Below, piece by piece: positions 23,186-35,409 of a stretch of 64,000 nucleotides of DNA (the stretch's first letter is position 1; the number at the start of each line of letters is the position of its first letter). The notes under the pieces were generated by a model, which was not told the origin of the DNA, made no database searches, and worked only from the letters and a program-made list of their open reading frames with translations. The stretch covers positions 2,418,001 to 2,482,000 of the forward strand of contig OX467092.1 of NCBI GenBank assembly GCA_950106755.1, given 5' to 3'. The stretch is from Climacium dendroides (taxonomy: Eukaryota; Streptophyta; Bryopsida; Hypnales; Climaciaceae). The position numbers and the translations under genes are program-made.

Positions 23186-23942
23186 TCAATTTTTTCTTGT
23201 GGCATGTCTCCAACTTTGTGCATGATTATATAATGTGGTTGTTAAGTAATAAATCCTTTAATGCCTAGTTTGGGGTCTCTATGAAGTACTTCAAAGATGC
23301 ACCTATCAAAGACTTTAAGATTTCTTCACCTCTTGACTTTAAGAATTTGCAAAATTTACCAAAAAATTCAAAATATATCAATTTTTCTTTTCAAATTTAT
23401 GCTTTTTATTTCTTCACAAATTAAAAATTAACCCTTCATTGAAATCTCGACTCTATCTATGCACATCAACTTAAATGAACTATTTTTTATAATTCTAAAT
23501 TATATACGATGACAAACACAACTTGAAATAAATATATACTTGTACTATTTATTTCAAATAATGATTGGGGCATAATGACCTAAAATCAATCCCAACCTAG
23601 TTTGCAAATCTTATGGTTAGACTCAGTTTACATTTATTCCATTCCAATATTATCAAAATGGTCTTGGCTGCATCAAAATTGTACTCAATTTCACATAAAG
23701 ATTGATTGAGTATAGAAACAAGTTTGAAAGGGTTGAAATTGATTTTCATAATGACAATGTGATAAATTCTAAAGATAAAACCATGAGCTTTACACACATG
23801 GTATAGGATTCACTTATTAGAGATAACCATTAACCCTTAATCCTTTAAGACCCATGGGTTTGAACAAAATGCGAATTTGTTTTAAGAAATAAAAGTTCCA
23901 TAATTTTTTTTTAAATTGCACAAAAGGTAATGGCAATGCTAA

Positions 23943-24835
23943 CCCCTCAAGGACCAAGAAGACACAATGCGTCTTCTTCAAATTTTCAATGGCAAATTCT
24001 CAATAGGTTGAAACAAAACTCAATATTTTATAAATAAGAATCTTGTAGAGTATCAAGTTTTCATACCTATTTCATTTTCTGATTTTCAAAATTATAATGT
24101 AAGAAATACTTTTAGAAAATGTAATCTAATAGAAAAAAAGAACAAACGTAATGTTTTTCTAATGAAAGGAATAGTAGGGATGGAAAAAAAATTCATAGAC
24201 ACTTTTAGTCTTTATTTTGCACAAACAAATTGGTTCTAGAGAATTTTTATCCTAATTTTTTTTTTTTAAATTTTAAAAATAAAAAGTTCAAATTAGTATG
24301 ATTAAGAACACAAAATAATTAGAATGGTTCCAAATTTTTGGAAGATTTTCCAAATAATATGCTAATAATATTAATTGTTAAATTTCAAAAATTGATGCAT
24401 ATGTAAATATTTTAAAACTTGGCAGGATCCAATTTGGTTAGTTTTGGCTTTATACTCCTTTTGTTTGAAAATGTATACAAATTTGAGGGAGTTTTTTATT
24501 TAAAAATTTAAAACTAGTACATTTGCCTTAGATTCCAATATAATTTTTGTGTGTGTGTGTGTGTGTCTAAAAAATCATTAATCATCTTCTTATAATTTTT
24601 CTTCCCCCCAAAGCTGCGTCTTTTGCCTATAAAGTTGATCATCCCAAATTGCTATTATCTAAAAATCCAACAATCAAAATTTTCCACAATATATTCTATG
24701 CATACTATACAAAGTAGTCTTCATTTTTGTATGGTTAAAATTAAAAATTTCAAACACATCCAAGTGCAAATAATATCAAAGTCAAACAACTCATTGAAAA
24801 CTTCCATTGTCAAAAAGTTGTTGGGCCTTAAAAGG
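23943..24835. mobile_element. TTAA-flanked miniature element, copy 1 (~890 bp)
   Basis: The left end is CTAA followed by CCCCTCAAGGACCAA; the right end has GGGCCTTAAAAGG followed by TTAA. A second copy lies at 26163-26928. The two share most of their sequence in order, including the CAAATTTTCAATGGCAAATT, ATAATGTTTTTCTA and TCCATTGTCAAAAAGTTG blocks. There is no coding capacity. A GT microsatellite lies near 24549-24566. Ends and flanks are slightly mutated from the family form TTAA-CCCCT...AGGGG-TTAA. Confidence 0.65.
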
Positions 24836-25603
24836 TTAATGAAGGTTTAATCCCAAGAATTCACCAAATATATAATTTATATCTTAGACATTTTAAAATT
24901 TCTATACTTAGTTAAAATTGAAGTTTCAACTGAATTGAGAAAAAAAGCATAGGATTTGGTAATGAAAATATCAACATTTTCTATAAACAATAAACTTTCC
25001 ATCCCAAAACAAATACTAATTAAACACTTTGCACTACTTTCTTTATAATTTTTGTTTCATAGTAGCAATCTTACTTTTAAATATAAAAATAGAAAGAAAA
25101 TCCAATCTTGTTTGCATAGAAAAAAATAAGTTTTGAAAAAGGGATTTTTCCCATCCAAAAACATTGTCCCAAATTGGACAGTGATAATAAAAGGTTTCAT
25201 TGGACCTCTGGGATTAGAAAGTCTAGGGAACCCAATTTTTGATGCAACATAGTGTTTTTCTTTGTATACTTCTCTTAATAAAAAAAACTTCTTCATGCTA
25301 TTTGGATCTAATGACACACAACATTCTCAATTTGGAATCCAATGACACATGAGACTTCCAATTTGGATCAATATCCCCCCATGTTTGATCAATTCAATGG
25401 TGTATGTCTTACCATATTTTAGTATATAAATTGTGTTTGAAGTTTGAGACTAATGATGAGTTCATCTAACTTTGCAAGTTGCTTGAGAAGCAACATGATA
25501 TATATCATAGTTAACCAATTGTTTTTTTTAAAATTCAAATAGATGTTATATTCAATTTCAAAGTTCTTCTTAAAGTATTGGAGTCTTTCCTAATCCATCT
25601 TAA

Positions 25604-25800
25604 CCCCTTAAGAGCTTTAGAGTAATCCAAATTTTCAAACTTGTAAAGATGTATTATAGAATGCAACTTTGAAGAATACTTTAATGATGATTCTCAAATA
25701 ATAGTTGTAAAATTTAATCCATAGATCATATCCATATGGTTAGATTCTGGTTTATAAACTAATATTTTCAATAAAAGTTGAAGGTAAAAATTGAAAACTT
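25604..25800. mobile_element. Left end of a TTAA-type element related to the one in the NOT2 intron
   Basis: TTAA at 25600-25603 is followed by CCCCTTAAGAGC. The next ~200 bp match the left part of the 40404-40991 element (shared CATCCATATGGTTAGATTC-like block, there TCCATCCATATGGTTAGATTC, and AATAAAAGTTG). The right end is not recognisable, so the copy is partial or decayed. Confidence 0.5.
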
Positions 25801-26162
25801 CTTATAAAATCAATTGTAGATTGAATATTGTACTTTTCTCTAAATTTTTTCCTTTAAATTGAAAATTTTAAACTCTAATCACAATGATTTTTGAAGATTA
25901 TTAATTTTTATTTTTATTCAAGTTGTTTCTAAAGGGTCAAATTTTAAACTGAGAAAATTATCTTTTGAGGTCAAAACCACTTGTATACTTTGAATTATAG
26001 AATAATTGCAAAGCAAAATCTTTATAACCTAAACCATACAAATGTTAAAAAAACTAATACAACAATCTTCAAAAAACTAGATAGATGAAAAAACACATTT
26101 ATGTGTGCTTGAAATGTGTTTACATTAATTTGTTGTTCAAAATTCAAATGCTTGGTCCTAAA

Positions 26163-26928
26163 CCCCTCGAGGACCAAGAGGACACAATGTGTCATCTTTA
26201 AATTTTCAATGGCAAATTTTTGGTAGGGTGAAACAAATCTCAATATTTTGTAAACCAGGATTTTGTAGAGTAATTATTTGACATACTTATTGAATTTTTT
26301 AATTTTCAAATTTTAAATGTCAAAAAATATATTATAAATTATTTAGGAAATATAATCTAATAGAAAAGGAAGAAATTATAATGTTTTTCTATTGAAAGGA
26401 ATAGTAAAAATGCAAGAAAAACATTTTCTTTGAAATTTCTATCTTTATTATGTATTAAAAAATTGGATTTGGAGATTTTTTTTAAAATATAATTTTTAAG
26501 CAATTTTAAAAATGCAAAGTTCAATCTAATGTGATTCCAATTTTTTTGAAGATGTTCCAAACAATATGCTAATAATATCAATTGTTAAAATTCAAAAATT
26601 GATAAAAGATTTTTAAAAATTTATAAATTAAAAAAAACATTTGTCTTATATGTGTGTGTCTAAAAAAGAATTATTCATCTTCTTATAATTTTCCTTCTCC
26701 CAAAGTTGCATTTTTTGCCTATACAGTTGATTACTCCAAATTCCTATTATCTAAAAATCCAACAATCAAAATTTTCCACAATTAATTCCATGCATACTAG
26801 ACAAAGTAGTCTTTATCTTTGAACAGTTAAAATTAAAAATTTCAAGCACATCCATGTGCAAAAAAATTTCAAAGTTAAACAATTCATTGAAAATCTCCAT
26901 TGTCAAAAAGTTGTTGGACCTTGAGGGT
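26163..26928. mobile_element. TTAA-flanked miniature element, copy 2 (~770 bp)
   Basis: The left end is TAAA (a one-base change from TTAA) then CCCCTCGAGGACCAAGAG. The right end is GGACCTTGAGGGT followed by TTAA. The terminal inverted repeat is about 14 bp with a few mismatches. Internal sequence aligns with copy 1 at 23943-24835. No ORF of note. Confidence 0.65.
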
Positions 26929-26939
26929 TTAAGGAATTT

Positions 26940-29677
26940 TGATCAAAACATAGTATAAGTGCATGACTTTGAATCCCAAATGAATGTCTATTTGATATGA
27001 ATTATGATATTTGTACTTTGTTTTGATCAATTTTCTTCATTCCAATATGAATTACCCTCCATTTAAGTATTCAAATTAGATTGTAAGATCATTTTAAAAA
27101 ATCAAATAAAGAATTCTAACTCTTCTAACTTGTTTATATTATCAATTCATATAAAGAATTCTTTCTTCTCTTCACTGATCTATTCTAAATTCTCCTTGAA
27201 GCTTCCTTAATGGATATTAAACCCTACAATCTCAAGACCTTTTTTTTTTTTATCAAAAAACATTCAAAACTATCATTTCTATTGTAAAGAGAAAAATACT
27301 TTAAATGTCATTTTTTTCACATATTAACTATAGGCTTGCAGTCTTGTATCAGACTAATATACAAATGTGTAGTAGAAATTTTAGAAACCTTAACCACATA
27401 GATTGCAAGATATTTGCATTTAAATTGAAGAAAACATGTTTTTTACACCTTAAGTGACTAGATTACTCACTAGATTATAAGACTTTGAATCTTCTTAACT
27501 TAAAATGTTTGTACTATTGATTTTGAATTTGTAATTTTTTATGTTGAAGAATTGAGTTGAGAATTTAGAAAAAAGAACATTCAAACCCAAAAATTTGATT
27601 TTTATTCTTTAAAAATTGTTAAAGGTAGAAGTAGGCACAAGACAAAAGAAAAAACTAAATTATTAATGGTTCTCATATGGAATTGAAACACACTACTAGT
27701 AATCTCCATGGTGAGATAAAGCTAGCAAACAAATTGAACCTTGCAAAACTTTGTTTTTGAAAATTATCAAAACTAAATTCAAAATGAATCCAAAATGTTA
27801 TTTTCTCAAAAAATGTAGTGATTGCTTGCAAAACAAAAAGTTTCATAACTTTCATATGACTAATCCAAATGGGATGAATAAAATAATTACATGTAGATAA
27901 AAATACAATCTATAAGAAAAAAATTCCGATTTTTCATTTCAATTTATTTCTTTTTAGCTTGGCAAACTACTTCTAGGCCTTAGGATAGCATCATCTTTTT
28001 TCTTTGACAACAATTGAAATAAAATTTCTATAAAGGTAATATGTTTTCTATCTTCAAATATTTTTTAGAAAATCATGTCAGAATTGAAATCACACAAGTC
28101 TACAACGTAAAACTTTTGGATTTTTCCTTACTAGTGACTGATTATAGGATGTGAAAAGAGTTGGTTACTTTTAGACCTAAGCTTGGATGGAATTAGTGAA
28201 AAGTTGTTCAAGAAACCTTCAAATTTTTGTCTCTTTCTCCTAAACATGGTTAATTTTGGGTGGCAAATTGCCGAAAGCATTTAAGCTAGAGCCTACCTGA
28301 AATCATAAGAGTTTCCTAAGGAAACTTTGGAATTTTAAAGGTTATCCCCTAAAGGATTAACAATTCTACTTTTAATTTTTTGAGGATTCAAGCATGCTTT
28401 TTTGACTTCAAAACTTGGAATTTTTGCATGAAATCCTTAAAATGCTATTAATTCTAATCTACAAGTAAAGTTTTGTTTTACATCAATTCAATAATACTTT
28501 AAAAGCTATAAAGTTTTCTTAAGGTTTCAATGCCAAAGTGAGTAACTAAAAGCACAATCTATAAAAGATTAAGTGAATTAAATTTATTCTTTAAATTGAT
28601 ATCTCCACAAAACATTTGAACCACTCAATTTTGAATATTAAAATGAAAATTATGAGAAGTTTGATTTTGTGGGCAATAAAGGGAGAAAAAAATATATTGA
28701 GTTGTTTTCTTAATTCAATTTTGAAACTTTTACAAATAAAAACGAAAATATAAGATTTATGGTAGTTCTTATAAATTTTCATACCCTTCAAAAATTGTCA
28801 TGGTTACTAATTGAGAATTTTTTTTAAAATTGGAAATAATTGTAAGGTACAAGTAATATACTCGTATAGAGTTTTTTTTCAAATTTTTTTGAATAGATAT
28901 TTATTTTTTTAAATTAAATCAAATTTATTAATGAAAAATTTTCTAACATAAGTAATTATTTCCAAGATTCTTTAGTAAGTGTCATGAGAATTCTTTTGAA
29001 ATTTTGTGATATAACAATTGAAATATGCCCCTAAATAGTTACATTTTTTATAATCCACTTCAAAAATATCCAATAAATGTGTAAAAATAGTATATAAATA
29101 TTTTATATACTTTTCAAGTTTCCACAAATTTTTTGGAGATTTTTGAAGAAAAATTATAAAAAATCTAAATATTTGGAGTTATATTTCAGTCATTGATATT
29201 TCATTCAATAGAATTTTAAAGTTTGTGAAAATCTTACTACAAAACTCCAAACAAAATTCTCATTTTAACTACTACAAAAATTTACTTGTATTAAAAGTTT
29301 TTTTCATTGATAAATTTTATTTAATTATTTTAAAATAAAAATTGCTTAAATTTTTTTGAAAATTTATTTTATGCAAGTGTGTTACTTGTACTACAACATG
29401 TCCAAATTTGGTTGAAAATCCCTAGTTTCTCAATTAGCTATGGCAATTTTTGTAACTGTTGGAATTTTTTGAGAACCATTGTAAACTCTAAAGTGCTTTA
29501 AGAACCATGTTCATCAAATTCCACATGTTATGAAGTCAAGAAGGGAACTCATCACCCATGAGTTCTAAGGAAATTGTCATTTCAAACTAGGAAAAATGTC
29601 ATTTCAAACATGGTTAACCCCTAAAATAGCACTAAAGACACAAAAGTTCTAATCATGGCTTTTGGGGGCCTTTCTAG
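26940..29677. other. AT-rich intergenic region without genes
   Basis: Extremely AT-rich with homopolymer runs. Minus-strand frames such as 27673-27855 and 28591-28791 are low-complexity and unsupported. Single TTAACCCCTAAA-like ends occur at 29614 and, weaker, near 28345, but no partner end was found for them. Confidence 0.55.
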
Positions 29678-30206
29678 TGCTACATTACACCCCAAAAAAT
29701 AATTTGACTAAATTTTGCAAGAAAACTTTGAATTAAAAAAGAATCTTGGATGAAATCTCCAAATTATGGATGAAAATAGAATTATAGACATACAACATGT
29801 GCTAATGTGATATTTTCTATCCAATATGTGGATGAATGCAAAAATTTGGGGTGCCACTACAAACTTTTGTATTGCCACTTTGGCACTTCATCAAAAATGA
29901 AGATAAAAAAAGGCCTTAGTTCTGATCAAGGCTTTTTTTTTTCATTTTTTAAAAAAGTGCCAAAGTGGCGCTACAAAATGTTATAGTGGTGCTCCAAATT
30001 TCAACATTCATTCACACACAGTTGGATAGAAAATATCACATTAGTACATATCACATGTTTATGATTCGGTTTTCATTCACAATTTGGCGATTTCATCCAA
30101 GATTTTTTTCTTAATTTGAAGTGTTTTGGTAATTTCATCTAAGTTATTTTTGGCATTTTTTTTGACATTTTTTAGCCAAATCATTTTTTCTAGTGCAATC
30201 TGGCAC
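29678..30206. mobile_element. Foldback element, two ~260 bp arms with a short centre
   Basis: Left arm (29678 to about 29930) and right arm (about 29940 to 30206) are inverted copies of each other: CTTGGATGAAATC pairs with GATTTCATCCAAG, GTGCTAATGTGATATTTTC with GAAAATATCACATTAGTAC, and AAGTGGCGCTAC with the GTATTGCCACTTTGG side. The centre is a ~25 bp AAGGC...GCCTT-rich segment. It is probably a non-autonomous foldback MITE. A lone arm lies at 22909-23185. A transcript would form a long hairpin. Confidence 0.8.
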
Positions 30207-30837
30207 CAGAAAGCCAAAAAAAAGAAAAACCTTGGTTCTGATGGATGACTTCCTCTCTTATTGTAGAAACAAAGAATGCATCTAATGAACCAGAAATTGA
30301 ATCATGTTTGAGTGAGTGCCCTGTCACAAAGGCATCGTCCTTCCAAGGTTAAACTCACTCACCCACATTCGCAACAGAAACCCAAGCTTTCTTATTTTAT
30401 TATTACTGCACGGTCAACACCCCGAACTGATTGCCCCAGATAAGTCAAAACCATCTTCCTCCTCTCACGTTGCCATCATTCCGTGGTTGCTAAAAACACC
30501 GAGAATCAACCCAATTCAGACCGACAATCAATCAAAGGGTGTGGGAACCTGAACCCCACCTTGAAACCCAAGGATCCAACTTGGAATCCGGACTGGGGAA
30601 GCATTAATGATTCGGTGCACGCCATGAAAGCCACTCCCACGAAGGAAAGCCCTCCCCGATTCTGTTACGTAGCGCGAAATTCCACTAACTAAATCCTCGC
30701 AAACAACAACAGCAATCAATGACTCCCTTGAATTCCAAGTGTCTTTAAGAATTATGGCATTGAAGAACTCAGCAATTGCAGAGCAATGGCGGGTGATGGG
30801 GGCGCCAAAGGAGATGGGACAACCGGCCTTTTCCCAG

Positions 30838-30845
30838 TATAAAAG
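30838..30845 (+). promoter_or_regulatory. TATA box of the 31.6-35.4 kb gene
   Basis: TATAAAAG lies in a GC-richer window after a long AT-rich region, about 780 bp upstream of the chosen ATG. Transcription would start near 30870, giving a long leader that is probably spliced, because there are several short upstream ATG frames and a TGTGTGGTGAGT donor-like site near 31010. Confidence 0.5.
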
Positions 30846-31371
30846 GTATTATATCTCCACATGCCGATCTCCCCCTCACGGCATGCTTTCAGCTGAACAG
30901 GGCTGTTGAACTTACCTCTTGGCTGGCTCGCCCTACAATAGCCAACAACGCTTGGTGCCTTCAATTCCGGGTGCCTTCAATTCGCTTCTACTTTTTCCTT
31001 CTAGAGATTGTGTGGTGAGTCAGATCGTGTGGTGCTGTAATTCTCGGATGTTCAGAACCTACCCTACAAGTTTGAATTCATTGAGAGCCGCGCCGGGGGA
31101 AGCTTAATATTTCCATCCGGGCAGCTTTGTCGCTGTTTTTTCTTATTAGTTACAGAGTGCTATGCAAAGGATGAGTGAGGCCGATGGATATGTTCGAATT
31201 AGAGTTCTGGAGGGGGCCGAGTGCAGAAGGCATGCAGCCCAAGTTAGAGTGTTTGGATTCCGAATTGATCCGTAAGATTGGGGTGAATTTGCAGGGGCTT
31301 GGGCCATTCGAGTGGTGAGTGTTGGGAGTACTGTGAGATTTTCGTGAGATTGTTGTTGATAGTAGCATTGT

Positions 31372-31555
31372 GAGATCGTTTTCGGTAGCGATATGAGATT
31401 GTTTTCGATAGTTTTGTGAAATTGTTTAGGGTAGTATTGTAAGATTGTTTGGGGAGTATTTGCGAGATTGTTTTCGGGAGTGTCCTGAGCTTATTTTCGG
31501 CACTGTTCAGAGCTTGTTGCAGGCAGCATTGTTAGCTTGTTTCCGGGAGTGTTTA
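31372..31555 (+). repeat. 23-bp minisatellite in the leader, 8 units
   Basis: Eight consecutive units of exactly 23 bp of the form GAGATTGTTTTCGGTAGTNN with diverged last bases run from 31372 to 31555. Less regular units flank them (about 31334-31371 and 31567-31585). The array ends ~60 bp before the ATG at 31616. It could bind a factor in tandem, or form part of the 5' UTR. Confidence 0.85.
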
Positions 31556-31615
31556 TATATATATTCTGAGATTGTTTTCGAACGAGGAATTCATTGGTTT
31601 CCCGTGACCCAAGCC

Positions 31616-34600
31616 ATGGGCTTATGTCTGAGCTGTCGCTGCGGCGAATCCCACCCCAAGTCCTCACTGCTCCCCCTCTCAACCCCCCAAGTCCCTCCTT
31701 CCTCCTCCCCCTCCCTCACCACCTTCCTCCACCTCTGGACCACCGAGACCACCGACACCACCGACACCACCTCAGAAACCACAAACAAACTCTCACAATA
31801 TCCCCTCCAAACAACACCCTCAGTCGACGATTGTTCCCATCTCACCATCCCCCACAGCAGCGAACTCTTCTCCTTACCCAGCTCCGACGCGGGATCCATC
31901 GCTCGCTCCTCCACGTCTTCCACCTCTCTCAGTTGGTCCATGGAGAATCCTATTAAACCCAATATTCAGTTCACCAATCAGTCCATGCAGCCACGAGGGA
32001 GCAGCGCGGCTCGCAGGAAGTCGTGCTCCTCGCTCGGCCAGCAGGAGCTGCTTCCGGAGCACTGGCATAAGAAGAGCCGGGCGGACACGATTGCGCGACT
32101 GGAGAAGTTTTGTGACGTGAAATTTTTTCTGGAGAATGGAACAAGCTCGCAATCATGGGTAGTACCTCACTCCAATGCGGACTACGGCTCCACCATTCTG
32201 GTGCAGGAGTCGTGTCGTGACTTCGCACAGAAGCTTCTTTGGATTGCAAATGATCACTCGGGTGGCATGTTTTCGCGATGCGATGGGGATGCAAAATGCG
32301 AGGTTGTCGTCACCAACGAGCAAACACAAAGTGAGACTGTGCCCGCGGGTGAGAAGAGCTTCCGTAGGGAGACAGAGAATTTCCATGAGACTGTGCCCGA
32401 TGTTGCGAACTTTCTTAGAGATGCAGAGAATTTAGAAAGCAATGTGCCCGTGGTTGCGAGCTTTCTTAGGGATGCAGAGAATTTTCAAAGCAATTTGGAC
32501 GCGGGCGAGACGCCCGTGATGAGCAGGCTTCCGAGTTTGCGGTTTTATGATGGGGAGGAGAATATTCAGTTTACGGATTTCGAAGCAACGTTCGAATTGC
32601 TGGCCGCGGAGATGAGTGCATTGCATTGTAGTGTTGAAGCTGATCAAGCTTCGAGAGCTTCGGTTTCTACCGAGAATGTTGCACCCGGGCTTGGGGTGTG
32701 TCAGTCTGCTCATCGACAGTCTCGGGCAAGGTCAGACTTGGGCGGAGGACGGCAATTTAAGGTAGGATTTAAACCGAAAATAGACACGGTTTGGATTGAT
32801 CAGATATTTGTTGATGTTGCTATAATTCTGAACTGGTTGCAATCAAAGGAGAAGCTTTTATCTGCGCTGAAAGTTTCTTTGAGTACGACATTCTTTGAAG
32901 TTCTTGTGGAAGTCTCGATGATCTCCAAGTAGCAGTCACATCTCTCTGCTATAAATTTGTAGACTCCCTCATCAAAAAAGCTGTCGAATCCTTGCCTGAG
33001 GCACATGGAAATCAAAGGGGATTCTGGAGCACTTAAGTATGTATTGTTTGGATAGGGTATGCAGAAGTAATGAGAGCGCAAAGGTTTCTTAGTAAAATGA
33101 TTTGAAACTAACGCAAGATTTGATGTTTTAGGGGTATGGTGATGCTGAACCTTCTCGTAGTCAATGGGTAACTCGTTGTCCGAGATTATAGGTTGTTGGA
33201 AATGAGGACACTTTTGGACTAGTTTTCTTCTACCTCACTAGCCATGATTAAGAAGAGAGTGGGGTTGGGTTTAAGAGTGCACTATAACCGCCAGTCTCAC
33301 TTTGACACATACTCTGATGCATTTTTTTGAAGAGCGGGAGAATGTTTTTGTGGACCAGCTGTTAAATTGACTAGCCAGGCTGATGGAGAGTTGTTGTTTT
33401 TCTTTCCTGTTTTGGATTTAGGGTTCCCAGCAGAAAGGTCCGAAGAACCCAAAGTCGTTCCGATCAGCCCTGTCGGATATCAGCTCCAACGATACACCTG
33501 CGGATGAGCCTCTAGGGCGGAAGAATCATCAACCCTTGAAATCACAGACATCAACCGGAATGCTGAAAAGAGGTGGTTCACGGTCATTGGACTTACAGAA
33601 CTGTTCTCTTTCTCATCTGGAGCTTGATAAACTCTTGAAGACCAAACGATGGCAATTGCCGCAAGGTATGTTCACTCTCTCACTGGCACATTGTCACCAA
33701 AACAAAACAAAACAAACTAAAGTTCATTGTCTACAATTGAGGATGATTGGTCTTATTAGTTTGTAACTTTTATGACGTTATTCAGACCATTCTATTGCAG
33801 ATGGCCTCTGGTGATTGTGACCGAGGACCGTTCCAGAGGGACGTTTTGGATTTCTTCACTTTCACATTCGGGTTTTAGAGCTCTATCTGATGTTTCAGTT
33901 GTTTGGGCTTCTGGTTTATCAGGAGCAGCAGAAACGTTATGTAGAGGAGGGCCTCAGAGAATTGAAGCGGAAGAATCTCAGAGAACTGAAGTTGCAGACT
34001 CAACAACTATTGAACAATTAGCCGGTGACGAAGGCGGCAGTGCACCATCTCCATCGGGAGACTCTATCCCATCACAGTCGCAGCCAATGAAGGTCTGATT
34101 CACCACTTGCATGTTTTATGTCTCTCAAATTTTATTTAGGCTTAAGGTTAGTATACCCAAGTAAGAAATCTGACCCCTACGTACCAGAATCCTACATTTA
34201 AATCTTTCAATGTATAACAGCATACTGTGTCAATTTGGGTGCATTGTTGATTTGGAGTATATTTATCTTAGTTGGTATTTGCTTTGAACCCTCTACTTTT
34301 GCTTTCATATTCACCAAGCACATTGCGGTTGGAAAAGAGGAAGGTTTAGAATCATAACCCGATTTTCTTTGTGATCTTGCTGGGCCGTCTGTCAACGATT
34401 GTCTCTAAGCACTCACCTCAAAAATGATAGCCATGCTAAGTAGCTGATTATGACCATTCCTCACTATACATATCCAGAAGGAAAACAGCATTCATGGATC
34501 CATTTTATGTCACCAGGGAAGAATGTCAGTCTATGGAGGAGAAGAAGAAGAGCGATTTCCAGCGTCTGTATGCACAGACGATGCCAACGGAGGAGACGAA

Positions 34601-35404
34601 ACACCAATTACTCATGATAATTCAGACAAATCCTTGTCACAGGCTTTTGACAAGCTTCCAGAAACCCCTCCTGGAGAGCTTGCTTCTGAAGACACCTCTC
34701 AACTTCCAGAAGCTACAACAGACTTTCTGGAGTTCTCTGCTGATGGAGCCCAAACTGCTACAGAAGCGGCAGCTGACTGCAGGCCGCGATGGTCGTGTGA
34801 AAATAAGAATTGGCGTGAGGCACCGAGCTCTTTGGGCAACACGGTAATCTCCACGTACTAGACTGGCCTGAACTGACAATACCTCACATCTTCTATTAAA
34901 TTGAACTGGAACAGATCCTGTTGCTGCACCAGTGAGAAAGGTTTCATCAACGTGCACGGTTTCATTTTCATTGAGAAGGCTTGGAGATGTCATTTGGATT
35001 TAGTAAGAACAAACAAATAGATTAAAAATTTGAGTGAGTGAAAATGTGACACAGTTTACATTTCATAGAACAGATACGCAACGCCACATTTTCATTGCCG
35101 TGGATGGTCATGTTCTCATACACTTCGTTCATCAAAAACAAAGAATGATGGATGTAGTGGGGGAACTAACTAACCGGGGAACTGACCAATCTTCAGTTTA
35201 GACCTCTGACTGCTCTCAATCTTTTGAGAAGGAACTTATTCGTCCTTTCATAATGGGAGTTTGCAAAGGGATGGATCTGTATTACCTAAGACAATTAAAT
35301 GTTGCTAGCCCAATTGCCGTGAAATTTTGCAGGTGCACCTGAGCTTCCAGCCCTTCACGAACCGGACTGCTTACCAGAAACCTTACCGGGAGCTTTATCA
35401 GTAG
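31616..35404 (+). CDS. Unknown 665-residue protein, predicted N-myristoylated (5 exons)
   Basis: Model: exons 31616-32761, 33422-33665, 33923-34092, 34478-34843 and 35333-35404, all GT-AG with consistent phase, stop TAG. The frame is open upstream of 31616, but the ATG there has the best context (GCCATGG) and gives MGLCLSCRCG. Gly2 and nearby cysteines suit N-myristoylation and palmitoylation, so attachment to membrane is likely. The N-terminal third is Ser/Thr/Pro-rich. Near residues 238-300 three degenerate ~17-residue repeats occur (VPxVAxFLRDAEN type). The later exons are acidic, disordered-looking and Glu/Ser/Pro-rich. The C-terminus would be VHLSFQPFTNRTAYQKPYRE and a few more residues. 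I recognise no enzymatic domain. Exons 3-5 are less certain: exon 3 also reads as a coiled coil in another frame (QQKRYVEEGLRELKRKNLRE), but that does not join in phase. Confidence 0.6.
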
Positions 35405-35409
35405 ATGTG

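Noticed and set aside
33772..34098. Single 108-codon ORF as an independent gene
   Set aside because: Its second half joins in phase with neighbouring exons through an ATCAG acceptor at 33922; the first half is intron.
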